Shown here one piece after another: positions 43,216 through 52,600 of a DNA stretch of 64,000 nucleotides (the stretch's first letter is position 1; every line of letters begins with the position of its first letter). Both the position numbers and the translations under genes were made by a program. Origin of the DNA: Bacteroidales bacterium (lineage in GTDB: Bacteria > Bacteroidota > Bacteroidia > Bacteroidales > UBA3663). Below the pieces are notes generated by a model. That model did no database searches and had not been told where the DNA came from. It saw nothing but the letters and a program-made list of their open reading frames with translations. The stretch covers positions 1-64,000 of the forward strand of contig JAFYZW010000006.1 of the NCBI GenBank assembly GCA_017548545.1, given 5' to 3'.

Positions 43216-44892
43216 ATGAAAAGCGACATCGAAATCGCTCAAGAATGTAAACTGGAACGCATCGAAAAGATTGCCCAAAAGTGTGGAATCGCAGGTGAGG
43301 ATATCTATCCCTATGGCCACTATATGGCCAAAGTGCCGTTAAAGTATATCAACGAAGAGAAGGTACGACAGTCAAACCTCATCCTCGTCACTTCAATCTC
43401 TGCCACCAAGGCAGGTATCGGCAAGACTACGGGCTCGATAAGCCTCTCGCTAGGTCTTAACCGTATTGGCAAGAAATCTATCGTTGTGCTTCGCGAGCCA
43501 TCCCTCGGACCATGCTTTGGCTTCAAGGGGGGAGCTGCAGGTGGTGGTTATGCCCAGGTTTTGCCCATGGAGAAGATCAACCTTCATTTCACAGGCGATT
43601 TCCATGCAGTCACTTCGGCCCATAATACCATCGCTGCTCTGCTTGACAACTATTTCTATCAGCGCCGCAAGGAGATTCCGCCCCTGAAACAGGTGCTCTG
43701 GAAACGTGTGCTCGATGTCAATGACCGCAGTCTTCGCAAAATCATTATGGGTCTTGGAGGACAGCCCAACGGCGTGCCTGCAGAAAGCGGCTTCGACATC
43801 ACACCTGCCAGCGAAATCATGGCCATTCTCTGTCTGGCTAACAGTCGCGAGGATCTGCGACGCCGTGTCGAGAATATCCTCCTCGGCTATCGTTACGATG
43901 GAACACCCTTCACTGTCAAGGATCTAGGTTGTGCCGGAGCCATCTGTGTGCTGCTCGATGATGCTCTACTGCCCAACCTTGTGCAAACCACTGAGAATAC
44001 TCCAGCCATCGTACACGGAGGCCCCTTTGGAAATATTGCTCATGGCTGCAACACGATTTTGGGCACGAAACTCGGCATGTCGATAGCCGACTATTGCATC
44101 ACCGAAGCAGGATTCGGCGCCGACTTGGGAGCTGAGAAGTTCCTCAACATCAAGTGCCGCAAGGCAGGCCTATGTCCAAAGCTTACTGTCATCGTTACCA
44201 CTTGCAACGGCCTTAAGATGCATGGAGGTGTACCTATCGACCGCATCAAGGAACCTAACCTCGAAGGTCTAAAGCGAGGTTTCTCAAACCTCGATCGTCA
44301 TGTGGCCAACATGCAGAGATTCGGGCAAACGGTAATTGTGGCATTCAATCGCTTTGCGAATGACTCGGAAGAAGAGATTCGTTGTCTCATCGACCACTGC
44401 GAAGATGAACTCGGCGTACAATGTATCGTAAATGATGGCTTTGCACACGGCGGTAAAGGTGCAGAAGAACTTGCAAAGGTCGTCGTTGAGACCATCGAAA
44501 AGAACCCTTCCAAGCCCATCGTGAACTTCACCTACCAGGATTACGATACTCCGAAGACAAAGATCAAGGCTGTTGCCAAGAAGATTTACGGAGCAGGCAG
44601 CATCACCTTCAGTGAGAACGCCAAGAAGATGTTAACCTTGGTTCATGAACAAGGTCTGGACCACCTTCCCGTATGCATTGCCAAGACTCAGTTCTCATTT
44701 ACGCAGGACCCCAAAGAAGTGGGCGCACCCTTAGGGTTCAATTTCGTCATTAATGACGTGGTTATCAACCAAGGTGCTGAATTCATCGTCGCTATTGCAG
44801 GTGAAATGATGCGTATGCCAGGTCTTCCTAAAGCCCCGTCGGCCGAGCTTATCGAAATTGATGCCGATGGCAACATCACGGGACTCTCGTAA
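43216..44892 (+). CDS. fhs: Formate-tetrahydrofolate ligase
   Basis: 558 residues. ATP-binding P-loop [21 protein letters not shown] and the conserved [15 protein letters not shown]. It makes 10-formyl-THF from formate, THF and ATP, which feeds purine synthesis. This fits a cell with a separate AICAR transformylase, whose formyl donor is this product. 20 bp after uvrB. Confidence 0.96.
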   Translation: MKSDIEIAQECKLERIEKIAQKCGIAGEDIYPYGHYMAKVPLKYINEEKVRQSNLILVTSISATKAGIGKTTGSISLSLGLNRIGKKSIVVLREPSLGPCFGFKGGAAGGGYAQVLPMEKINLHFTGDFHAVTSAHNTIAALLDNYFYQRRKEIPPLKQVLWKRVLDVNDRSLRKIIMGLGGQPNGVPAESGFDITPASEIMAILCLANSREDLRRRVENILLGYRYDGTPFTVKDLGCAGAICVLLDDALLPNLVQTTENTPAIVHGGPFGNIAHGCNTILGTKLGMSIADYCITEAGFGADLGAEKFLNIKCRKAGLCPKLTVIVTTCNGLKMHGGVPIDRIKEPNLEGLKRGFSNLDRHVANMQRFGQTVIVAFNRFANDSEEEIRCLIDHCEDELGVQCIVNDGFAHGGKGAEELAKVVVETIEKNPSKPIVNFTYQDYDTPKTKIKAVAKKIYGAGSITFSENAKKMLTLVHEQGLDHLPVCIAKTQFSFTQDPKEVGAPLGFNFVINDVVINQGAEFIVAIAGEMMRMPGLPKAPSAELIEIDADGNITGLS

Positions 44893-44925
44893 TTATCTTC
44901 ATCGAACAACCATCCAATCTGATAT

Positions 44926-44962
44926 AATTAAGGCTGAGTGAATTATTCACCCAGCCTTAATT
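44926..44962. terminator. Bidirectional terminator between fhs and the SMC-like ATPase gene
   Basis: Stem AATTAAGGCTG (44926-44936) with CAGCCTTAATT (44952-44962), one mismatch, then GTGAA/TTCAC around a small loop. A/T-rich arms give U-tracts on both strands. The convergent ATPase stop lies 1 bp beyond. Confidence 0.85.
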
Positions 44963-44963
44963 G

Positions 44964-45815
44964 TTAAACTCTTACCAAGTCGGAAATAAATACCAGTTTG
45001 TCTTCCCACCCATCGGCAAAGATATTGGGTGAGTGAGTCGTCATGATAATCTGACAATTGGGATTCAAGTCGAGCATCAGTTGGATAAGCCTATCCTGCC
45101 ATTCGATATGAAGCGAGATCTCGGGTTCATCCAACAATAGTACTGTCGAACGATCCTCCATCAGGAAGAGTGTGAAGAGGAGCAGCAGGATCTGCTTCTC
45201 TCCCGCCGAGAGTTTCTCCATGTCAATGATTTGACGCCCTTTGCGGAAGATAACGCGATTCTTGTCGTCGATATCTATGGTCTTTCCTGTCATCAGGAAG
45301 AGCGAATTGATAAGATCGAAGAACTTGTCAATTCTCTCCTGCATATGCATGGCAGCACGCAAATCCTTGAGCATGCTCAAACGATAGTCGGAAAAGCTGA
45401 ACACATCAGGATTGCGCTGATAGAGTACCTGATCGAGGGTCAAGCCAAGTTGTGACAAAGATGACTTCTTTGATGCAGGGACATCAAATGTATTGACATA
45501 GTAGAAACACGACTGCGAATCATATCCTCCGAAAGTCGGCTTTTGGATCACCTGCTTCCCATCGAAATACATTTCACCCTCCGAACTCTCCCCCGTATCC
45601 TTATTGGTAATCAGTGTGTTGATGTGAACCTTGGCCTTCAACTGCCTGATGAACTTGTCATCTTTCATCAACACCGCACGGATAAGATTCAGCATGGTTG
45701 TTTTGCCGAAACCATTCTGTCCCACCACTATATTGATATGAGGATCCAACCCGCGCCATTCAAGCGATGTATCGCCCCACATGGTGTCGATAACGATGTC
45801 TCTAATATATACCAT
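44964..45815 (-). CDS. SMC/ABC-type AAA ATPase (AAA_21-like)
   Basis: 283 residues, no membrane segment. Walker A GQNGFGKTT (32-40), ABC signature LSAGEKQ (202-208), Walker B TVLLLDEPE with D229/E230, and switch His in TTHSP (H261). No long coiled coil is inserted, so this is a minimal OLD/RecF-like ATPase without its own nuclease domain. Such ATPases work with a separate effector, often a TOPRIM protein; a DUF4435 TOPRIM-like gene lies 1.9 kb away. It ends the minus-strand pair with the nucleotidyltransferase gene, 54 bp downstream of it in genome coordinates. Housekeeping roles cannot be excluded. Confidence 0.8.
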   Translation of the reverse strand: MVYIRDIVIDTMWGDTSLEWRGLDPHINIVVGQNGFGKTTMLNLIRAVLMKDDKFIRQLKAKVHINTLITNKDTGESSEGEMYFDGKQVIQKPTFGGYDSQSCFYYVNTFDVPASKKSSLSQLGLTLDQVLYQRNPDVFSFSDYRLSMLKDLRAAMHMQERIDKFFDLINSLFLMTGKTIDIDDKNRVIFRKGRQIIDMEKLSAGEKQILLLLFTLFLMEDRSTVLLLDEPEISLHIEWQDRLIQLMLDLNPNCQIIMTTHSPNIFADGWEDKLVFISDLVRV

Positions 45816-45869
45816 AGTGCTGAATAATTTAGAAATTCTGAAAGGTGAAGAGAAATTCTGAAGGGTTAA

Positions 45870-46772
45870 TCAGAACAACTTTTGAGGATAGAGACCAGTG
45901 TCGTGCAGTTCCTTGAACTTGGCAACCACAGCCGGACGATCGGTGGCGTAGGTCACGCCGAACCAACGAGATGGTGTATCAAGCACCTTGCAAGTAGCCT
46001 TGCCACTGTTGATGAGGGTGTCGATAACCAATGGGATAAAGAATTCAGACTTGAGCTCCTGTCCATGAGCCTTGAGGAACTCTACGAAGCACTCCTCGGA
46101 ATACTTGAAGTAATCGGGTGTCAATGCCCACATATTCATGCTGACAGGCGTATTTTCGGCAATCTCAGTCTTGCCTTCTGGCTCGATGAAGCGAATCTTA
46201 CCATCTTCTTCACGAATAATCTTGGTGCGCTCGGTCACCTTGGTCAGATAACCCTCGGCATTTGTTTCGCAGACACCACGTGCTACCGTGCCACCCTCGG
46301 AAAGAGTGTTGGATACACGATAGCCCACCATGGCATAATTGCCTGTGGTTCCCTCCACGCTGGTAAGGTAATCGGCAAGTACCTGGAAACTCTCGCTGCC
46401 ATAATAGTCATCGGCATTGATAACTGCAAATGGTTCATGGATGACATCCTTGCCCATCAGCACTGCATGGTTGGTGCCCCAAGGCTTCTCACGGCCCTCG
46501 GGAACCTTGAAGCCTGCAGGAAGATTATCCAAATCCTGGAAAACGAGCTCCACAGGAATGCGACCTTCGTATTTCGAAACAATCTTCTCGCGGAAGTCCT
46601 TCTCGAAGACACGGCGAATGACGAAAACGACTTTGCCGAAACCGGCCTTAATGGCATCATAAATTGAATAATCCATGATGGTCTCACCATTGGGTCCAAG
46701 ACCATCGAGCTGCTTCAGTCCACCGTAACGGCTACCCATACCGGCAGCAAGAACAAAGAGTGTAGGTTTCAT
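45870..46772 (-). CDS. Sugar-phosphate nucleotidyltransferase family protein
   Basis: 300 residues from the ATG at 46772. The N-terminal motif LAAGMGSRYGGLKQLDGLGPNG is the nucleotide-binding loop of NTP_transferase enzymes, and AVINADDYYG holds the metal-binding Asp. It would join a nucleoside triphosphate and a sugar phosphate; the sugar and base are unknown. Related Bacteroidota proteins resemble MurU-like or UTP-dependent enzymes. The frame extends upstream into AT-rich non-coding DNA. Confidence 0.8.
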   Translation of the reverse strand: MKPTLFVLAAGMGSRYGGLKQLDGLGPNGETIMDYSIYDAIKAGFGKVVFVIRRVFEKDFREKIVSKYEGRIPVELVFQDLDNLPAGFKVPEGREKPWGTNHAVLMGKDVIHEPFAVINADDYYGSESFQVLADYLTSVEGTTGNYAMVGYRVSNTLSEGGTVARGVCETNAEGYLTKVTERTKIIREEDGKIRFIEPEGKTEIAENTPVSMNMWALTPDYFKYSEECFVEFLKAHGQELKSEFFIPLVIDTLINSGKATCKVLDTPSRWFGVTYATDRPAVVAKFKELHDTGLYPQKLF

Positions 46773-46879
46773 TGTGTTTCTTTTTAATATAAATAATGTG
46801 TCAACAAATTGACGTGTTACTTCTTTCTCTAATTCGGACAATGCTTCCATCATCCAAGAATTGTGCTTATATTGTACTG

Positions 46880-46887
46880 CAAATATA
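46880..46887 (-). promoter_or_regulatory. -7 box for the nucleotidyltransferase gene
   Basis: TATATTTG on the minus strand 108 bp upstream of the ATG at 46772. It leaves a fairly long leader with no ORF. The 309-bp region up to the sigma-factor gene also holds a near-consensus plus-strand box CATCTTTG at 46992-46999 with TTTTG at 46965. Confidence 0.55.
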
Positions 46888-47081
46888 CAAAAATATTGTG
46901 TAACTTCGCCAAAAAAATGCTTAAAAAATATAAAATCGTTAAAAAATGACGATTTCTTTGTTAATTTTGACCAACGTATTAAAAAAATTATCATCTTTGC
47001 AACGGATTATAATTAACAAACAACAAAAACGAAACGCCTATAGAAAACATCTACTCTAGTATTATTTAATATAGAGATCAG

Positions 47082-47663
47082 ATGAGAAATCTTTCAGATG
47101 ACAGACTCGTCACCCTGTATGAACAGGGGATGAATGAGGCTTTCGATGAACTATTGAATCGCTACAAGGAGAAACTGTACACCTACATCTACATGCTTGT
47201 ACAGAATCGCGAAATGGCTGAAGACATTTTTCAGGATACGTTCACCAGAGTCATCGTTACGATCAAACAGAAACGCTACAACGAGAAAGGCCGATTCTTA
47301 GGTCTCCTTTTTCGTGTAGCGCATAATTTGATAGTAGATGTTTATCGCCAGGAGCAGAATGCACAGTTCGTCAACCCCACTGAAGCTGGATACGACATCT
47401 TCAACAACAAGGAACTCTGCTCTCCTTCGTTCGAAGATGAGATTTCCGGGCAACAGACCATGGAGGATATCCGTCGGCTCGTCGGATACCTGCCTGAAAG
47501 CCAACGGGAGATCATCATGATGCGATTCTACAGGGGCATGTCGTTTAAGGAAATTGCCGACATCAAGAAGATCAGCATCAACACCGCCCTTGGCCGTGTA
47601 CGTTATGCGATACTGAATATGCGCAAGATGGCCGAACAGCACAACATTGTCCTGGCTGTGTGA
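47082..47663 (+). CDS. Sigma-70 family RNA polymerase sigma factor (ECF-like)
   Basis: 193 residues: region 2 (AFDELLNRYKEKLYTYIYMLVQ, AEDIFQDTF) and region 4 (LPESQREIIMMRFYRGMSFKEIADI, then the HTH). The linker is short, as in ECF sigma factors. No anti-sigma gene follows; instead a DUF4435 gene starts 30 bp later, probably on the same mRNA. The regulon cannot be read from here. Confidence 0.87.
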   Translation: MRNLSDDRLVTLYEQGMNEAFDELLNRYKEKLYTYIYMLVQNREMAEDIFQDTFTRVIVTIKQKRYNEKGRFLGLLFRVAHNLIVDVYRQEQNAQFVNPTEAGYDIFNNKELCSPSFEDEISGQQTMEDIRRLVGYLPESQREIIMMRFYRGMSFKEIADIKKISINTALGRVRYAILNMRKMAEQHNIVLAV

Positions 47664-47693
47664 TACTGCTAGTTTACCAAATCCCTAAATCCC

Positions 47694-48761
47694 ATGAATC
47701 TCGACCCCAGGCCACATTATTCCAATGCGGAAAAGCATGCATTCTACGAAAGCGCCGCCAAGCGTTTCAAGGCGGAGCTTCGTTTGCGTGGTGGCACTGC
47801 GGCTGTTCACATCGAGAACAAGAACGATGAGGTCTTCTGGTGGAAAGTGCTCCACGATGCCTATCCTCAAGGCAAGTTCCGTTTCATCTCAGGCAGCCGC
47901 AGTATCGGTGGCAACATGACCAGTGGATGCACCCAATGCCTTCAGTACCGAGATTTCCTAGATCGTAATTTCTGGATTGCCATTGATTCGGACTACCGCT
48001 ATCTTAGTGAAGAACCTAACATCGACGCCAAGCACTTCATTCTCCAGACCTACACCTACTCCTTCGAGAACCATTTCTGCTACTGGAAGAACTGCCAGCG
48101 TGTCACCGATGCCAGCAATCAAGCCGCCGAGGCTTACGAGGAAAATAGCCCAGAAGCCGAACTACTCCAACAGATGCAGGAAAAACTTTCCGAACCTGAA
48201 GATACAGCTGTCGAAGATTTCGATTTTAACGAAGAGGAAGAACCCAAAACCGACACCGAAGACCTTGACGAGACGACCATGTCACGACATGACACCCGGT
48301 TTGACTGGAAGTATTTTCTCGAGACATATTCACGACAGGTTTATCCCCTGCTTGTTTGGCAGCTTTATCTTCGCGAGGTAAGCCCCGATGCCTTCCCTCA
48401 AGCGACCTTCCATCGACTTATCACCCTCCCTGTCGGTGCTCATTCGGCAGAAAACAACGGGCTCTCGGTGCTCCGTGTTCTCAAGACACGTTGCCACAAG
48501 TTCCTCTCCCACCTCAAACGCTCCTATCCTGATGCCGACAATACATGGTTCGAGGCGCGATGCAATGCGATGGGGGTGCGTCGTGACAATTGTTATCTCT
48601 TTGTCCGTGGACATCAACTCTACGATATGGTCGTCAGAATTGGCGCACGCATACAGCGCAAGTTTGAGAAGGAGATGCTTAAGGAACTATGCTTCGACGA
48701 GTATGAGGAGATACGCAAAATAAAGGAAGATGTGCTCAGTATCGTCGCTCCAAAGAAATAA
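47694..48761 (+). CDS. DUF4435 protein (TOPRIM-like, AriB-type)
   Basis: 355 residues. TOPRIM-like catalytic residues are visible: E41 and D45 in HIENKNDEVFWW, and D98/D100 in FWIAIDSDYRYL. Also typical of DUF4435 are FISGSRS and TYTYSFENHFCYW. In the PARIS defence system a DUF4435 nuclease (AriB) is held by an ABC-type ATPase (AriA). A long acidic linker follows (about 145-200), then a helical C-terminal domain. It is transcribed with the sigma-factor gene 30 bp upstream; the ATPase at 44964 is the only ATPase partner nearby. Confidence 0.82.
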   Translation: MNLDPRPHYSNAEKHAFYESAAKRFKAELRLRGGTAAVHIENKNDEVFWWKVLHDAYPQGKFRFISGSRSIGGNMTSGCTQCLQYRDFLDRNFWIAIDSDYRYLSEEPNIDAKHFILQTYTYSFENHFCYWKNCQRVTDASNQAAEAYEENSPEAELLQQMQEKLSEPEDTAVEDFDFNEEEEPKTDTEDLDETTMSRHDTRFDWKYFLETYSRQVYPLLVWQLYLREVSPDAFPQATFHRLITLPVGAHSAENNGLSVLRVLKTRCHKFLSHLKRSYPDADNTWFEARCNAMGVRRDNCYLFVRGHQLYDMVVRIGARIQRKFEKEMLKELCFDEYEEIRKIKEDVLSIVAPKK

Positions 48762-48889
48762 TGAGGTCCCGACTCTCACGAGTCAAGACCTCATGTGTTA
48801 TTCTTATATGGAAAAATTTAAGATTATAAAGATGGTTTATTGTATCTTTTTGTCGGTACAAAGATAACACTTTCTTATCATTTTTCAAA
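48757..48889 (-). ncRNA. Candidate small RNA: orphan minus-strand promoter plus hairpin
   Basis: A perfect minus-strand promoter (TATCTTTG at 48859-48866, TTTG at 48886-48889, 19-bp spacer) has no minus-strand gene after it. Transcription from about 48852 would run some 90 nt and end at the hairpin 48761-48794, followed by ATTATTTCTTTG. The region is AT-rich and lacks a credible ORF. The coordinates include the promoter. Confidence 0.35.
48761..48794. terminator. Hairpin after the DUF4435 gene
   Basis: ATGAGGTC (48761-48768) pairs with GACCTCAT (48787-48794); a nested GACTC/GAGTC extends the stem. The hairpin starts at the last base of the DUF4435 stop codon. T-rich sequence follows on both strands, so it could end transcription either way. 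Confidence 0.7.
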
Positions 48890-48985
48890 ATAATATTGTA
48901 AAAAAAATAACGAAACATGTTGAAGAACATATTATTTCGATTCTTTTTAGCAAAAACAATCAATCAAAGGTTACAATAATACAAT

Positions 48986-49516
48986 ATGGCACAAGAAATT
49001 GAACACAAATATCTAGTCACTTCCAACCATTTTAAAAAACTTGGCAAGGGCACTTTTTATCGTCAGGGTTACATCCCCACACGTAATGGAATGACTGTTC
49101 GTGTGCGCCTTGCCGGCACACAAGGATACATCACTTTCAAGGACCATGCCGTAGGACTCACCCGTCACGAGTTCGAATATCCCATCCCCGAAAAGGATGC
49201 AATCGAGATGCTCGACCTGCTTTGCGAAAAACCGCAGGTAGAGAAGACACGCTACATTATCCCCAATGTCGAAGGACATCTCCCTGATGGCACCCCCATA
49301 GAGGGATTATTTTGGGAAGTCGATGTCTTCCATGGCGACAATGAAGGACTTATTTTAGCCGAGATTGAAATACCCTGCGAAGAAGCGGAATTCGAAATAC
49401 CCAACTGGATAGGCGCAGACGTCTCGTTTGACCGACGTTATCGAAACAATGCCCTTTGCCGTCATCCCTACAAGGACTGGACCGACGATGAGAAGTATCT
49501 TGAACACAAGTCATAA
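48986..49516 (+). CDS. CYTH domain protein (triphosphate tunnel metalloenzyme)
   Basis: 176 residues. The signature ExExK appears as EIEHK at residues 4-8 and tunnel residues recur in GMTVRVRLAG, YITFKDH, EFEYPIP, VEKTRYIIP, WEVDVFHG and LAEIEIPC. Family members hydrolyse inorganic triphosphate or thiamine triphosphate, or cyclise ATP; small bacterial ones are mostly tripolyphosphatases. Stand-alone gene with a strong terminator after it. Confidence 0.88.
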   Translation: MAQEIEHKYLVTSNHFKKLGKGTFYRQGYIPTRNGMTVRVRLAGTQGYITFKDHAVGLTRHEFEYPIPEKDAIEMLDLLCEKPQVEKTRYIIPNVEGHLPDGTPIEGLFWEVDVFHGDNEGLILAEIEIPCEEAEFEIPNWIGADVSFDRRYRNNALCRHPYKDWTDDEKYLEHKS

Positions 49517-49568
49517 TCGGCACGACAAAAATAAACCAGTATTAGTTTTTTTCATCATTAACAAAAAG

Positions 49569-49620
49569 AAGGGTGTGTCCAAAGTCAGATAGTTTGACGA
49601 TGGACACGCCCTTATCTTTT
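49569..49620 (+). terminator. Terminator of the CYTH gene
   Basis: 13-bp stem AAGGGTGTGTCCA (49569-49581) with TGGACACGCCCTT (49601-49613), one G-U pair, followed by ATCTTTTTATGG. Confidence 0.85.
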
Positions 49621-49631
49621 TATGGAATATT

Positions 49632-49668
49632 AAGCAAACAAAAGGCGCGTGCCTTGATGACACGCGCC
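49632..49668 (-). terminator. Terminator of nifJ
   Basis: On the minus strand GGCGCGTG/CACGCGCC (49661-49668 and 49644-49651) and then TTTTGTTTGC. It is 20 bp after the nifJ stop. Confidence 0.85.
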
Positions 49669-49688
49669 CCAACAAATAGGTTCAAAGA

Positions 49689-52600
49689 TTAATACTCGAG
49701 CTTAGTTTGACGAACGTAAGTCTGATAACGTTTCTTAGCCATCAGCTCTGCTTCGGCAAACAGCTCACCTGCCTCAGCTGGGAACTGCTTCATTACAGAT
49801 GCGTAACGCACTTCACCCTTGAGGAAGTCCTGGAACTTCTCCCAATTCGGCTCCTTAGAGTCGAGGATGAATGGATTCTTGCCCTGTGCTTCAAGCTCTG
49901 GATTGAAGCGCCACAGCTGCCAGTAGCCACACTCAACAGCCTTAGCCTCCTCAGCCTGCGACTTGCCCATGCCTGCCTTCAAGCCATGATTGATACATGG
50001 AGCGTAAGCAATGATGAGCGATGGTCCGTGATATGCCTCAGCCTCCTTGAATGCCTTGAGGGTTTGAGCCTGGTCAGCACCCATGGCGATCTGAGCAACA
50101 TATACGTAGCCGTAAGTCGTAGCAATCATGCCGAGATCCTTCTTGCGAACACGCTTACCAGCAGCAGCAAACTTAGCGATAGCGCCGAGAGGAGTAGCCT
50201 TCGACGACTGGCCTCCAGTGTTGGAGTAAACCTCGGTATCGATAACGAAGACGTTAACATCCTCGCCCGATGCGATAACGTGATCGAGACCACCGTAACC
50301 GATGTCGTACGATGCACCGTCACCACCGATGATCCAATGGCTGCGCTTTACAAGGTGATCCTTGTAGGTAAGGATATCCTTGCACTTGTCGCAACCACAA
50401 GCCTCACATGCTGCCACGATCTGTGGAGCAAGAACCTTGGTTTCAGCTGCACTCTCCTTGTTCTCAATCCACTTGTTGAACAGTGCCTTGAGCTCGTCGC
50501 TGCAACACTCGCAAGCCTGTGCCTCTACCATGAGCTTTACGAGGCGCTCTTTGATCTTCTTGTGAGCAATGGCCATACCAAGACCAAACTCGCAGAAGTC
50601 CTCGAAGAGAGAGTTGGCCCAAGCTGGACCTTGACCCTTAGCGTTGGTAGTGTAAGGAGTAGATGGAACTGAGCCAGAATAGATGGATGAGCATCCGGTA
50701 GCATTGGCAACGATCTCACGGTCACCGAAGAGTTGCGAGATGAGCTTCACATAAGGTGTCTCACCGCAACCTGCACAAGCGCCCGAGAACTCGAAGAGTG
50801 GCTGAGCGAACTGCGAGTTCTTGACGTTGGCTGTGATGTCAACGAGATCCTGCTTAGAGGTTACATTCTCCACGCAGTAGTTCCAGCGAGCAGCCTCGGC
50901 CTGAGCCTCAGCAGAAGAATCGTCGTATGGCTTCATGCTAAGAGCTGGGCCACCGAGCTTCGGATTGCCAGGACAAACATCAGCACAGTTGCCGCATGCC
51001 AGACAGTCCTTCACGCCAACCTGAATAGCGAAGAACATACCCTTCATGGCAGCAGGAGCCTTCATCTCTATGGTCTGGCCAGTGAAGCCTTCCTTCTCTT
51101 CTGCGGTCATAACGAATGGACGGATGCAAGCATGTGGACAAACGTATGCACACTTGTTACACTGGATACACTTCGTAGCATCCCAAACGGGGACGAATGC
51201 ACCTACGCCACGCTTCTCGAAACGAGCAGTACCTGGATGCCATGTGCCATCCTCGATACCCTTGAACGACGAAACTGGAAGCAGGTCACCATCCTGAGCA
51301 TTGATAGGACGAACAACTTCGTTGATGAAGGCATCGCCATCGCTGTAAACCTTTGGCTCAGCGGTAAGACTTGCCCATGCGGGATCGACAACCAGCTCCT
51401 TGTACTCGCCACCACGGTCAACGGCAGCATAGTTCTTGTTCACAACATCTTCGCCCTTCTTGCCGTACGACTTGACGATGAAGTGCTTCATCTCCTCGAC
51501 AGCCTGATCAACGGGGATCACACCTGTGATGCGGAAGAATGCCGACTGGAGAATGGTGTTGGTACGGTTACCAAGGCCAATCTCGTGGGCAATCTTGGTG
51601 GCGTTGATGTAATAAACCTTCACATGCTTCTGAGCAAGAACAGCCTTCACCTTGTTGGGAATGTTGTTGACAAGCTCCTCGCCATCCCAAATGGTATTCA
51701 GCAGGAACGTTCCGCCCTCCTGGATGCCACGGGTAACATCGTACATGTTCAAGTAAGCCTGCTGGTGGCAAGCCACGAAGTTAGGTGTGGTCACCAAGTA
51801 GGTCGAACGGATAGGATCGTCACCGAAGCGGAGGTGCGAGCAAGTGAAACCACCTGACTTCTTCGAGTCATACGAGAAGTAAGCCTGGCAGTACTTGTCG
51901 GTGGTCTCGCCGATGATCTTCACCGAGTTCTTGTTAGCACCTACGGTACCGTCAGCACCGAGGCCGAAGAACTTGGCCTGGAACATGCCTGCAGGAGCAA
52001 CCGATACCTCCTCGCCTACTGGCAGCGAAGTGAAGGTGATGTCATCCACGATGCCCAACGTGAAGTGGTTCTTTGGCTCGTTGAGGGCCAAGTTGTCAAA
52101 GGCAGCGATGATCTGAGCTGGTGTGGTGTCGTTCGAGCCGAGGCCGTAGCGACCGCCCACCACCTTGATCTGGCCGAGGCAACCGAGCTCCGACAGAGCA
52201 TCGACAACATCAAGGTAGAGTGGCTCCGAGTTGGCGCCAGGCTCCTTTGTGCGGTCGAGAACGCAGATCTTCTTCACAGATGCAGGAAGAGCCTCCTTCA
52301 GGTACTTGAGCGAGAATGGACGATAGAGGTGAACCGAAATCAGGCCGACCTTCTCGCCCTTGGCAACTTTGTAGTCAACTACCTCCTTGATGCAATCTGT
52401 TGCCGAACCCATAGCGATGATGATGTTCTCGGCATCAGCTGGGCCATAGTAGTCAAATGGACGATGCTTGCGGCCAGTAAGGGCGCTCACCTGATCCATG
52501 TACTTGGCTACGATATCAGGCACAGCATTGTAGTACGGATTGCAAGATTCACGGTGTGCGAAGAACACATCGGGATTCTCGGCCATACCACGCATCTCAG

